Below, in pieces: positions 52,897 to 62,218 of a stretch of DNA of 64,000 nt. The stretch spans positions 1-64,000 of the forward strand of contig NZ_JBBECH010000020.1 in NCBI RefSeq assembly GCF_040881935.1. The letters are read 5' to 3'. Origin of the DNA: Saccharospirillum sp040881935. GTDB lineage: Bacteria; Pseudomonadota; Gammaproteobacteria; Pseudomonadales; Natronospirillaceae. The position numbers were made by a program, and so were the translations under genes. How positions within the stretch are numbered: the first letter of the stretch is position 1; each line of letters begins with the position of its first letter. A model generated the notes under the pieces. The model worked only from the letters and a program-made list of their open reading frames with translations, was not told the DNA's origin and searched no databases.

Positions 52897-53913
52897 ATGA
52901 AATTCCTCCGTCTGGCCACCTATAACGTCGCCCTTAACCGCTCCCAAGCTGGGGAACTGGTTACCGACCTTCGCTCAAAACCCGGCGTTCAATTGTCGGC
53001 CTTAATGCAAGTCATGGCCGAGGTTGATGCGGATGTCTGGATCATCAATGAACTGGACTACGACCCTGACAACCAGGCGTTAACCGCGTTTCAGGCTCTG
53101 CTTCGAACAGCTGGAATGGATTTCCCCTATTGCTTTACCGCACCGGTGAACACGGGCCTACCTTCTGGCCGGGATCTGGTGAAACAGGACCGGAATAATC
53201 CGCAGAAAACGCCTTTTGGTTTCGGCGATTTCCCCGGTCAATATGGCATGGCCGTGTTGTCAGCCTTTCCGCTCAGAGCTGACCAATGCCGGACGTTTCA
53301 GTTATTTTTATGGCGGGATATGCCCGCTGCCCTGCTGCCCGTGAACCCGGATGGTTCGGCCTTTTATTCCCAAGAGGATCTGGCGGTAGTGCGTTTATCG
53401 AGTAAATCGCACTGGGATTTGCCAGTCGAATTACCGACTGGGGTGTGCCATCTACTGGTCAGCCACCCCACACCACCGGCCTTCGACGGCCCGGAGCGGC
53501 GCAATGTCTGCCGCAATCACGATGAGATTCGCTTCTGGGTTGATTACATCAACAATGAATCGTACATGAGTGATGATCGCGGATTGAGTGGCGGGCTAAC
53601 ACCCGGCCAAACCTTCATAGTCGCCGGCGATTTGAACGCCTCACTAACGGCTGGAGACAGCCAGCAAGAGGCCATCAAACGCCTGATTTCACACCCCAGA
53701 ATTCAGCCTGTGCGGCCTCTGTCGGACAGAGACCATGATCTTACCGCTCGCTGGCGCCTAAGAGCCGACTATGTATTGCCGTCGACTAATCTGCAGGTTC
53801 TGGATACGGGTGTCTTTTGGCCGAAACCCGGAGCACCGCTCAGCCAGAGCGTAGATCGGGCATCCGATCACCGACCGGTCTGGCTGGATATTGATGCGGT
53901 TGCACTACCCTAA
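52897..53913 (+). CDS. Endonuclease/exonuclease/phosphatase-family protein
   Basis: 338-aa EEP-superfamily phosphoesterase. LRLATYNVALNRS gives the first Asn motif, IINELDYDPDN the catalytic Glu, VAGDLNASLTAGD the D-x-N, RADYVLP the later Asp and ASDHRPVWLDI the catalytic D-H. The substrate (DNA, phospholipid or nucleotide) is not evident. The ATG at 52897 is preferred over the frame from 52810, whose first 29 residues have no homologous pattern. Confidence 0.85.
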   Translation: MKFLRLATYNVALNRSQAGELVTDLRSKPGVQLSALMQVMAEVDADVWIINELDYDPDNQALTAFQALLRTAGMDFPYCFTAPVNTGLPSGRDLVKQDRNNPQKTPFGFGDFPGQYGMAVLSAFPLRADQCRTFQLFLWRDMPAALLPVNPDGSAFYSQEDLAVVRLSSKSHWDLPVELPTGVCHLLVSHPTPPAFDGPERRNVCRNHDEIRFWVDYINNESYMSDDRGLSGGLTPGQTFIVAGDLNASLTAGDSQQEAIKRLISHPRIQPVRPLSDRDHDLTARWRLRADYVLPSTNLQVLDTGVFWPKPGAPLSQSVDRASDHRPVWLDIDAVALP

Positions 53914-53941
53914 AAGAGTGTTGAAATTTAGCAAATACTGA

Positions 53942-53959
53942 GTGCCGGGTGCCCGGCAC
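53942..53959. repeat. Short palindrome resembling the ends of the intergenic element family
   Basis: GTGCCGGG TG CCCGGCAC in the 85-bp space between two convergent genes. It matches the outer end sequence of copies A and B but lacks any core, so it may be a deletion remnant or a simple terminator stem without a T-run. Confidence 0.45.
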
Positions 53960-53998
53960 GGACTCCTGGCAGTAAACCGAACCTGTAGTTCAGACCCC

Positions 53999-56371
53999 TT
54001 AGGGCTTGCCGTGATGCTCGGACAGATACATCCAGGTGCTGAGCACTGAGTCCGGGTTCAGCGACACCGATTCAATGCCCTGATCCATCAACCATTCGGC
54101 GAAATCCGGATGGTCTGACGGGCCCTGGCCACAAATGCCGATGTATTTATTGGCTTTGCGACAGGCCTGAATGGCCATGCTGAGCAGGATCTTGATGGCA
54201 TCGTTGCGCTCGTCGAACAGATGCGCGATGACCCCGGAATCCCGGTCAAGTCCCAGAGTTAGCTGAGTCAGGTCGTTGGAGCCGATAGAGAAGCCATCGA
54301 AGTATTCCAGGAACTGGTCGGCCAGCAACGCGTTGGACGGCAGTTCGCACATCATGATCAGTTTCAGATCATCCTTGCCGGATTCCAGGCCATTGTCGGC
54401 CAGCAATTCGACTACCTGACGCGCTTCATCCACGGTACGCACAAAGGGCACCATAAGTTGGACGTTGGTCAGCCCCATCTCATTGCGCACCTTTTTCATC
54501 GCCCGACATTCCAGCTCGAAACACTCGCGGAAGGAGTCGTCGATGTAGCGCGAGGCGCCACGAAAACCGATCATCGGGTTTTCTTCCTGGGGTTCGTACT
54601 GGGCACCGCCAACCAGATGAGCGTATTCGTTCGATTTAAAATCGGACAGGCGCACAATGACCGGCTTTGGGTAGAAAGCTGCGGCAATGGACGCCACCCC
54701 TTCAACGATTTTTTCCACGTAGAAATCGACCGGACTCGCGTATCCCGCCATGCGGTGATCAATGCTCTCACGCACTTCGACCGGCGCTTCGTTGTAATGC
54801 AACAGCGCCTTGGGGTGTACACCAATCATCCGGTTAATGATGAATTCCAGTCGGGCCAGACCGACGCCAGCATTGGGCAGGGATTGAAAATCGAAGGCGC
54901 GGTCCGGGTTACCAACGTTCATCATGATTTTGAACGGCAGATCGGGCATCGAGCTCAGATCGTTCTGTTCAACATTGAATTCCAGCAGACCCCGGTATAC
55001 GCGGCCAGTATCGCCTTCGGCGCACGACACCGTGACTTCATCGCCGTTGACCAGCTTGTCAGTCGCATCACCACAGCCGACAACAGCCGGAATGCCCAGC
55101 TCACGGGCAATGATCGCCGCGTGACAGGTACGGCCGCCGCGATTGGTGACAATGGCCGAAGCCCGTTTCATGATCGGTTCCCAGTCCGGGTCGGTCATGT
55201 CGGTGACCAGTACGTCGCCGGTATGCACCTGATGCATCTGGCTCAGATCACTAATAACCTTGACCGGACCACAGCCAATGCGCTGGCCAATGGCGCGGCC
55301 ATCAATCAGTAACTTGCCTTTTTCTTTCAGGGCATAGCGTTCAATCACCGTAGCCGAGCCACGGCTCTTCACGGTTTCCGGACGTGCCTGCACGATGTAC
55401 AGTTTGCCATCTTCACCGTCGCGCGCCCACTCGATGTCCATCGGGCGTTTGTAGTGTTTTTCGATGATCATCGCCTGGTGCGCCAATTGCTCGACTTCGT
55501 CATCGCTCAGGGAAAACCGGGTCCGATCGGCCTCGGGCACCCCGACGGTCTCGACGGATTTACCGGTCTCGGCCGATGCGCCATAGACCATCTTGATCAG
55601 TTTGCTGCCCAGAGTGCGGCGCAGAATGCCGTGGTGGCCATCGGCGAGCGCGCGTTTGCTGACGTAGAACTCATCGGGGTTTACCGCGCCTTGAACCACG
55701 GTTTCGCCAAGGCCGTAAGCCGAGGTAATAAACACCACCTGATCAAACCCGGATTCGGTGTCCATGGTGAACATCACCCCGGCAGCACCGATATCGCTGC
55801 GCACCATGCGCTGAATGCCGGCAGACAAGGCAACATGAGCATGGTCGAACCCCTGGTGAACCCGATAGGCAATAGCGCGGTCGTTAAACAGCGAAGCAAA
55901 GACTTCCTTGATCGCCTGCAGCACTTCGTCGATGCCGTGGATGTTCAGAAAGGTTTCCTGCTGGCCGGCAAAGGAGGCATCGGGCAAGTCTTCGGCGGTG
56001 GCAGAGGAACGTACCGCTAATGAGCGACCCGGATCACCGTCGGTCAATATCTGATAAGCCGCCCGGACTTCCTGCTCCAACCGTTCCGGGAAAGGCGCCA
56101 GCATAACTTCGGAGCGAATCTCGCGGCCGACGTTCGCCAGCACCTCGACGTCATCGACATCCAGCGATGACAGCCGTGCGTCAATCCGTTCTTTCAGGCC
56201 TTCAAACGCGAGGAATTCACGATAGGCATCGGCTGTGGTCGCAAAACCACCCGGAACCGACACGCCCAGGGCGGACAGGTGGCTGATCATCTCGCCCAGG
56301 GAGGCATTCTTGCCTCCTACAGTGGGTACGTCATGAATACCCAGTTCAGTAAAGTCCTTAACGAATTCCAT
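53999..56371 (-). CDS. ppsA: Phosphoenolpyruvate synthase
   Basis: Converts pyruvate and ATP to PEP, AMP and phosphate in gluconeogenesis; 790 aa (E. coli 792). The N-terminal ATP-grasp starts VPTVGGKNASLGEM, the swivelling domain carries the phosphohistidine in GGRTCHAAIIARELGIPAVV, and the C-terminal PEP-binding barrel has FSIGSNDLTQLTLGLDRD and the cysteine in YIGICGQGPSD. The ATG at 56371 with GGAG is chosen; the upstream GTG (56383) lacks a ribosome site. It is divergent from ppsR. Confidence 0.97.
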   Translation of the reverse strand: MEFVKDFTELGIHDVPTVGGKNASLGEMISHLSALGVSVPGGFATTADAYREFLAFEGLKERIDARLSSLDVDDVEVLANVGREIRSEVMLAPFPERLEQEVRAAYQILTDGDPGRSLAVRSSATAEDLPDASFAGQQETFLNIHGIDEVLQAIKEVFASLFNDRAIAYRVHQGFDHAHVALSAGIQRMVRSDIGAAGVMFTMDTESGFDQVVFITSAYGLGETVVQGAVNPDEFYVSKRALADGHHGILRRTLGSKLIKMVYGASAETGKSVETVGVPEADRTRFSLSDDEVEQLAHQAMIIEKHYKRPMDIEWARDGEDGKLYIVQARPETVKSRGSATVIERYALKEKGKLLIDGRAIGQRIGCGPVKVISDLSQMHQVHTGDVLVTDMTDPDWEPIMKRASAIVTNRGGRTCHAAIIARELGIPAVVGCGDATDKLVNGDEVTVSCAEGDTGRVYRGLLEFNVEQNDLSSMPDLPFKIMMNVGNPDRAFDFQSLPNAGVGLARLEFIINRMIGVHPKALLHYNEAPVEVRESIDHRMAGYASPVDFYVEKIVEGVASIAAAFYPKPVIVRLSDFKSNEYAHLVGGAQYEPQEENPMIGFRGASRYIDDSFRECFELECRAMKKVRNEMGLTNVQLMVPFVRTVDEARQVVELLADNGLESGKDDLKLIMMCELPSNALLADQFLEYFDGFSIGSNDLTQLTLGLDRDSGVIAHLFDERNDAIKILLSMAIQACRKANKYIGICGQGPSDHPDFAEWLMDQGIESVSLNPDSVLSTWMYLSEHHGKP

Positions 56372-56582
56372 GCTGCTCTCCACGTGCTAGTCGGTAGGTA
56401 TTTCTGCCCTGTTGCCGGACAGTGCATTCATTAAACCTCAGAAAGAGGGTTTTGTGCATTTATTCTGTGAATGATGATCATTACCCTGCAAAATGGCCAA
56501 CACCGCCACTTTGCCGCTATAGTGTAAAACACTCTTCACAACCTGATCCAACCGTTCAGCCCCCGGTTGCAAGGAAATGCCC

Positions 56583-57416
56583 ATGAGCTCCAACCGCCCC
56601 GTGTTCTTTATCTCCGACAGCACCGGTATTACGGCCGAAACGCTGGGTCACAGCCTGCTGTCTCACTTCGACCGTACCCAGTTTACCGAAACGATTCTGT
56701 CTTTTATTGATACGGAACAGAAAGCACGCAATGCCATCGACCGGGTCGCCAAAGCCGCACGCGAATCCGGATTGCAACCGATTATCATTGAAACCATCAT
56801 CGATCCGAAAATACGCGCCATAGTACACGACAGCGACGCCCATACCGTCGACATCATCTCCACCTTTCTCGGGCCTTTGGAACAACTGCTGGGACAGGCC
56901 TCTAACATACGCATCGGTCGACCCGAAGTTTCAGCCAATTATGGCCACTACCAGCGCCGTATGGACGCCATGCAATTTGCGCTTGAGAACGACGATGGCC
57001 GCCGCCTGCACCACTATGACAAGGCCGACATTATTCTGGTTGGAGTTTCACGCAGCGGTAAGACACCCACCAGCATTTTCCTGGCGCTGCAAGCGAACGT
57101 TTATGCCGCCAACTACCCGCTGACCGACGACGATTTTGAAGAAGCCAGAATGCCCAAGGCACTGGAGCCCTACCGTAACAAACTGTACGGCCTGAGCATC
57201 GATCCGAAACGGCTGAACCAGATCCGAGACGGCCGCAAAGCCGACAGCGACTACGCTTCGCTGCGCCAGTGTGAGGATGAGGTCCGTATGGCCGAAGCCC
57301 TGTTCCGGCGTTTCGGGATTCCCTTTATCGATACGACGCGGCTGTCGATTGAGGAAATCTCCACCCGAATCATCGTCGACAAAGGCCTGCGTGACCGGAT
57401 CAGAACGGTCAATTAA
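56583..57416 (+). CDS. ppsR: PEP synthase regulatory protein PpsR (bifunctional kinase/pyrophosphorylase)
   Basis: 277-aa DUF299 enzyme that inactivates PEP synthase by ADP-dependent phosphorylation and reactivates it by phosphorolysis. The P-loop GVSRSGKT spans residues 154-161. RPVFFISDSTGITAETLGHS and RIIVDKGLRDRI are family ends, and the length equals the E. coli protein. The ATG at 56583 sits 7 nt after AAGGAA. It is divergent from ppsA with 211 bp between, and its last 4 nt overlap the cfa stop from the other strand. Confidence 0.96.
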   Translation: MSSNRPVFFISDSTGITAETLGHSLLSHFDRTQFTETILSFIDTEQKARNAIDRVAKAARESGLQPIIIETIIDPKIRAIVHDSDAHTVDIISTFLGPLEQLLGQASNIRIGRPEVSANYGHYQRRMDAMQFALENDDGRRLHHYDKADIILVGVSRSGKTPTSIFLALQANVYAANYPLTDDDFEEARMPKALEPYRNKLYGLSIDPKRLNQIRDGRKADSDYASLRQCEDEVRMAEALFRRFGIPFIDTTRLSIEEISTRIIVDKGLRDRIRTVN

Positions 57417-58636
57417 CGAACACTTCGGTATTCCTGGTCGGACGTCTGTGGCGAATAGACCTGTTGCCACAATTGCCCTTTCCGGGCGCGAAAAAAAGCC
57501 GCACAGCTGTAGAGGTAAAACATCCACAGTCGCTGAAACCGCTCATCGTAGCGGTCGGACAAATCGGGCCAGGCGGCATCGACTCTTTGTGCCCAGGCCA
57601 TCAGCGTGCGGTCGTAATCCGGCCCGAAATTATGCCAATCTTCCAGCCGGAACAAACCCAGGCTGGCGTTGTTGATCTCACGCCGCGACGGCACTTTGCC
57701 ATTGGGGAAAATGTATTTGTTGATAAAGGGCTCAGGGGCCGCAGTGTCGGCTTCTTCGCCTATGGTATGCAGCAGAAAAAGGCCATCTTCAGCCAGCAGT
57801 TGATGCGCCGTCTCAAAGAAAGTGCGGTGATTTTTGGCACCGACATGTTCAAACATGCCAACGGAGACAATACGGTCAAACCGACCTGACAAACTGCGGT
57901 AATCGGCCAGACGAATATCGACCGGCAGACCGGCGACTTTTTGCTGTGCCAGTACCTGCTGCTCCTGACTGACCGTCACTCCTACTACCTCAACCTGGTA
58001 GTGCCGGGCCAGATGTTCAGCCAGCCCACCCCAGCCACAACCGATGTCCAACACCGTCTGGCCGGGCTTCAAATCAAGTTTGCGACAAATAAGATCGATC
58101 TTGGCCTGCTGCGCCGCAGCCAGGTCGTTCGCCCCTGCCCAATAGCCACAGCTGTACATCATACTGTCGTCGAGCATGCGCCCAAACAGGTCATTGCCAA
58201 TATCGTAATGCACTTTTCCGACCGTGAAGGCGCGACGGTCGGTCTGAAAATTAATCAGCTTGAACGCCAGACCCCGACAGGCATCCTTAACGCGCACCAG
58301 TGCTGGCATGCGTGTCTGCACTCCGGTTCTCAATAATCGGGTTACGAGCTCATCGACGCGGTAGCTATTCCACCAGCCGTCAACATAAGACTCTGCAAGC
58401 CCTACTGACCCATGGCGAAGCAAACGTCTATACAACCGGGGGTCGTATACCTGCAGATCCCAGGGGCGATCGCCCTGAACCCGGATATCCGCCTGATCCA
58501 ACACACGTTTTATCCAGGCGGGTGGGTGCACATCCGGAAGTGCCAGCAGCGCTCGCTGAGTGCCGCTACCAACCCTCCGCCCGTCCGGTTGGGCGTTTTC
58601 TGTATTATCGCTTTTTTGAGCAATCTTAGTCGTCAT
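57413..58636 (-). CDS. cfa: Cyclopropane-fatty-acyl-phospholipid synthase
   Basis: Transfers a methylene from S-adenosylmethionine to membrane phospholipid double bonds, typically in stationary phase or stress. 407 aa. The SAM-binding motif is VLDIGCGWGGLAEHLARHY. YSCGYW and the FQTD/HYDIGNDLF region are substrate-site signatures, and EHVGAKNHRTFF follows. The N-terminal 40 residues are polar. The start at 58636 is preferred over 58678 and is preceded by AAGGGGGG. Confidence 0.95.
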   Translation of the reverse strand: MTTKIAQKSDNTENAQPDGRRVGSGTQRALLALPDVHPPAWIKRVLDQADIRVQGDRPWDLQVYDPRLYRRLLRHGSVGLAESYVDGWWNSYRVDELVTRLLRTGVQTRMPALVRVKDACRGLAFKLINFQTDRRAFTVGKVHYDIGNDLFGRMLDDSMMYSCGYWAGANDLAAAQQAKIDLICRKLDLKPGQTVLDIGCGWGGLAEHLARHYQVEVVGVTVSQEQQVLAQQKVAGLPVDIRLADYRSLSGRFDRIVSVGMFEHVGAKNHRTFFETAHQLLAEDGLFLLHTIGEEADTAAPEPFINKYIFPNGKVPSRREINNASLGLFRLEDWHNFGPDYDRTLMAWAQRVDAAWPDLSDRYDERFQRLWMFYLYSCAAFFRARKGQLWQQVYSPQTSDQEYRSVR

Positions 58637-58877
58637 AACCACCCCCCTTCTGAATCTGTTTTCAATGAGACAGAACAAACCAGCTATTCAGGGTAACCGT
58701 GCACTGCTGTGAGTACTCAAACGACTTATCACACTCCGGTGACACCAACTGTCTCCAACTATTCTGTTACTGATAGCTAAGCACTCCATGGCCAGAGTAT
58801 CAACCCAGAATGCCTTAATCGGGTTTATTTAAAAATTCCAACGTAGCAGCATTACGTTCAGATTGCCGGAGCAGGCC

Positions 58878-59759
58878 TCAAATACCGCCCAGCACCCAGG
58901 CGAGTACCAGAGGAATCGACACAATACTCAGTGCATTGGAAAACATCACCATAGCAGCTACCTGTTCCGGCTGCTGATTATAGCGTTCAGCGACAAGATA
59001 GTTCAGAACGGCTGGAGGCAAGGCACCAAACAGAATTAACATGGCTTGCTGAACCGGTGACAGATCCAACATCAGCGTCAGCGGCCAGGCCACCATCAGG
59101 CCCAGTATGGGTGACGCAATTGCACTGATCACACCGATCCGCCAACCACTGAGGTCGAGATTGACCAGCCGAACGCCGAGCGCAAACAGCATCAGCGGAA
59201 CCGCAATATCCCCCAATAACGCCAGCGACCGGATCAGCCAGTCGGGTAAATGCACACTGAAACCGGCAATCGCCAGCCCAACGGCTGCAGCAATGATCAT
59301 GGGGTTTCTTAACACATGCAGTAGATGAGTCCGTGGATTAAGCAGCCAGGCGCCCACGGTAAAATGCAGGGTATTCTCAACAATGAACAGAATCACAGCC
59401 GCCGGCATGTATTCTTCACCAAAGGTAAAAAGCATTAACGGCAAGCCCGTATTGCCGCTGTTGCGAAACATCATCGGTGGTACAAAGGTTTTCCAGCTGA
59501 CCCCAATGGCCCTGGCCAGATAATAAGCGCCGATACCAGGCAGCAGGGTCACGATGATCGCGCCCATGGCCAGCGGGGCATAATCACCCAAATCTACCGG
59601 ACGCGAAGCAAAAACGCTGAGAATCAGGAAAGGCGTAAACACATCGATATTGATGCGATTGGCCGCTTCCATATTCGGAGCGTGTTTGCGCCCATACAGA
59701 AACCCGACCAGTACCACCAAAAAAATAGGCACCACAATGCCCGCTATACGCTCAACCAT
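58878..59759 (-). CDS. AEC-family transporter
   Basis: 293-aa permease of the auxin efflux carrier family with ten predicted helices in two five-helix halves. FVPPMMFRNSGNTGLPLMLF and GALPPAVLNYLVAERYN are the conserved N-x-G/P-rich crossover helices. Members export malonate, malate and similar acids; the substrate here is unknown. The ATG at 59759 is taken over the TTG three codons upstream. Confidence 0.85.
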   Translation of the reverse strand: MVERIAGIVVPIFLVVLVGFLYGRKHAPNMEAANRINIDVFTPFLILSVFASRPVDLGDYAPLAMGAIIVTLLPGIGAYYLARAIGVSWKTFVPPMMFRNSGNTGLPLMLFTFGEEYMPAAVILFIVENTLHFTVGAWLLNPRTHLLHVLRNPMIIAAAVGLAIAGFSVHLPDWLIRSLALLGDIAVPLMLFALGVRLVNLDLSGWRIGVISAIASPILGLMVAWPLTLMLDLSPVQQAMLILFGALPPAVLNYLVAERYNQQPEQVAAMVMFSNALSIVSIPLVLAWVLGGI

Positions 59760-59813
59760 CGTACTCAACCCAATTCATTAAACAGGAACAGCCCACAAGG
59801 CGGCGCATGAGAC

Positions 59814-60404
59814 TCAGTACTGCGCTTGCCGATTGGGCAACCGCCAGACCCAAAGCACCCACAAAACGGCAAAATTCAACTCGAACAGACGTTGCCACAA
59901 GCCGGGTAACCACTCGCGCTGCCAGGCGGCCAGCTGCAGAACCAGAAAGGCTAGCACCAGAGTCCCCTTCAGTACCCTCATGCCTTTGACGGAGGGCAAC
60001 GGGACCAGTTTGACGCCTGATACAACAGCACCCGCGCTCAGCACCCAGATCACTGTGCTGTGAATCAGTTGGCTGCCACTGCCCGTCGCCGGGCAACCCA
60101 GATCGCAGGGAAACACCACACTGACGATGTAGCTAGCCGCAAAGGCAATGACGCCAAAACGCACCCAGGGGTCCATTTTGCCGGGTTCCAGCGCTTTGCG
60201 CGTGGCTTCCACGGCCCCCATCCAAAAGGCACCGACCAGTAAGAAGGCACCATTGGCGACCGACCGGTTAGGCATATCCAGAGCACCCAGTTCGCTAATG
60301 AACTGGGCGCTGCTATAACCAGGCACCTGAGAACCCAGTACCCACGGCAAGGTCACTAACAGAATGGCAGCCAACATAGACAACATCAGGGCTTTGTTGT
60401 TCAC
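59814..60404 (-). CDS. DUF998 membrane protein
   Basis: 196 aa with six hydrophobic helices, including LSMLAAILLVTLPWVLGSQV and the conserved DUF998-type stretch SVVFPCDLGCPATGSGSQLIH. It starts at GTG with AAGGAAACT upstream. It is 54 bp from the AEC gene start on the same strand and may be co-transcribed with it. Function unknown. Confidence 0.75.
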   Translation of the reverse strand: MNNKALMLSMLAAILLVTLPWVLGSQVPGYSSAQFISELGALDMPNRSVANGAFLLVGAFWMGAVEATRKALEPGKMDPWVRFGVIAFAASYIVSVVFPCDLGCPATGSGSQLIHSTVIWVLSAGAVVSGVKLVPLPSVKGMRVLKGTLVLAFLVLQLAAWQREWLPGLWQRLFELNFAVLWVLWVWRLPNRQAQY

Positions 60405-60557
60405 ATAGTTTCCTTGTTTATAAGCCGGTCAACGAGGCGCAGAGCTTACCGGGACAGACCCGGGTCGTACAGGGCTCAAACAGATTTTGCTTTCTGGCCG
60501 AACTGCTGAATAATAGCGGCCCGTTTCACCCACTCACAACCGGGTTTTGCCTCTGCC

Positions 60558-60719
60558 ATGTTAGCGCTGCTCTCATCCAGACTTTCCGGAATCGCCCTGC
60601 CGACCACCTTGCTGTGGCTTTTTCTCTGCCTGACTGCAACCGCCGCTGCAGATGGCGGAGTTCATGCCAGGCCAAGTGCTGACTGCCGGGTAAAAGGCCA
60701 CCCCAAACGCCGTAGTTGA
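60558..60719 (+). CDS. Possible small exported peptide, 53 aa
   Basis: A frame from the ATG at 60558 ends 43 bp before the nhaD start. Residues 10-32 form a good signal peptide (TTLLWLFLCLTATAAA) and the mature part is short, basic and has one Cys (ADCRVKGHPKRRS). No ribosome site is obvious. It could be genuine or chance; I do not recognise it. The rest of the 60405-60762 space shows no other gene. Confidence 0.3.
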   Translation: MLALLSSRLSGIALPTTLLWLFLCLTATAAADGGVHARPSADCRVKGHPKRRS

Positions 60720-60762
60720 ACCAGTGACTAACCAGTCACCACTCAAAAGATGGAGCGAAACT

Positions 60763-62121
60763 GTGCCCTTAGCGTTAATTCTAATTATTGGTATTTTCAC
60801 CCTTGGCTATCTGGCCATCATTGCCGAACACACTTTAAAAATAGATAAGACCGCACCGGCTATCATGAGCGCGGTCCTGTGCTGGACGGTTTATATCCTG
60901 TTTGCAGGCGATCTTATCGCCATCGAAACCCTGCCCGCCTGGTTTTTGGAGGAGCACGCCAATCTTGACCAGGAAGCGCTGATTCATACCTGGGTCGGGG
61001 AACATCAGTTGCTGAGTTTCCTGGGAGAGATTGGCTCGATCCTGTTCTTCCTGCTCGGCGCCATGACCATCGTCGAATTTGTGGATGCCTACGGCGGCTT
61101 TGCCATTATTACCGACCGAATCAAAGCCACTTCCACTGTCACCTTGCTGTGGATGATTGCTGTGCTGGCATTTTTCATGTCGGCCGCGTTGGATAACCTG
61201 ACCACCACCATTGTGATGATCTCCTTGATTCGCAAACTGATTGCCAGCCGACAGGAACGTCTGTTTTTCGCTGGCATGATTGTTGTGGCCGCCAACGCCG
61301 GAGGTGCCTGGTCCCCCATTGGCGACGTGACCACCACCATGCTTTGGATCGGTGGTCAAATTACCACTCTGGCGATTGTTAAATCGCTGTTTCTGCCATC
61401 GCTGATTTGCCTGCTGGTACCGATGCTCTACCTAACCTGGTCATTACGCGGCCAGACGATACACCCACCCCAGGCCATGCCCTACAAACAGGATGCCGAC
61501 CAGGTGACCCGCCATCACCGAAACATTATTTTCACTGTAGGCATTCTGGGTTTGTTGTTTGTGCCTATCTTTAAAACCGTTACCCATCTGCCGCCTTTTA
61601 TGGGCATGATGCTGAGCCTCTCGGTGTTGTGGGTTGTCAGTGAAATCATTCACCACCGTGCCGACTACGATGACGATACCGAGCTGCACATTACCCGCGT
61701 GCTGAAACGCATCGACACTCCAAGCGTACTGTTCTTTCTCGGTATTTTGCTGGCCGTATCGGCGCTGGAAGCCACTGGTTTGCTGGCTTCACTGGCCAGT
61801 ACCCTGGATGAGTCGATCGGCAACATCAATGTCATCGTGTTTATGATCGGACTGATGTCTGCCATCATCGACAACGTCCCCCTGGTCGCTGCGACCATGG
61901 GCATGTATGACCTGTCGGTCTATCCGACCGATGCACCGATGTGGGAGTTTCTGGCCTATTCTGCCGGTACCGGTGGCAGCTGCCTGATCATCGGATCAGC
62001 AGCGGGCGTAGCCGCCATGGGCATGGAGCGCATCAGTTTTTTCTGGTATCTGAAACACATCGCCCCGCTGGCACTGATGGGTTATATCGGTGGCGCTGTC
62101 TTTTATCAGTGGGTGTACTAA
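60763..62121 (+). CDS. nhaD: Na+/H+ antiporter NhaD
   Basis: Inner-membrane sodium/proton antiporter of the ion-transporter superfamily, 452 aa with about twelve helices. GAMTIVEFVDAYGGF, ALDNLTTTIVMISLIRK, NAGGAWSPIGDVTTTMLW and the SAIIDNVPLVAATMGMY helix are NhaD hallmarks, with the acidic residues for ion binding. The GTG at 60763, 7 nt after GGAG, is preferred over the GTG at 60724. NhaD is typical of marine and haloalkaliphilic bacteria. Confidence 0.92.
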   Translation: MPLALILIIGIFTLGYLAIIAEHTLKIDKTAPAIMSAVLCWTVYILFAGDLIAIETLPAWFLEEHANLDQEALIHTWVGEHQLLSFLGEIGSILFFLLGAMTIVEFVDAYGGFAIITDRIKATSTVTLLWMIAVLAFFMSAALDNLTTTIVMISLIRKLIASRQERLFFAGMIVVAANAGGAWSPIGDVTTTMLWIGGQITTLAIVKSLFLPSLICLLVPMLYLTWSLRGQTIHPPQAMPYKQDADQVTRHHRNIIFTVGILGLLFVPIFKTVTHLPPFMGMMLSLSVLWVVSEIIHHRADYDDDTELHITRVLKRIDTPSVLFFLGILLAVSALEATGLLASLASTLDESIGNINVIVFMIGLMSAIIDNVPLVAATMGMYDLSVYPTDAPMWEFLAYSAGTGGSCLIIGSAAGVAAMGMERISFFWYLKHIAPLALMGYIGGAVFYQWVY

Positions 62122-62130
62122 CTCACGTTC

Positions 62131-62165
62131 AAAAAAAAACCGAACGCCAGGCGTTCGGTTTTTTT
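62131..62165. terminator. Bidirectional terminator between nhaD and putP
   Basis: Perfect stem AAAAACCGAACGC/GCGTTCGGTTTTT with a short CAG centre and long A and T runs on both sides; serves the convergent pair. Confidence 0.88.
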
Positions 62166-62218
62166 GTGTCCGGATTATTCAAAGCATCCGAACAAAGCCA
62201 ATCAATAGCTGACCTGAC

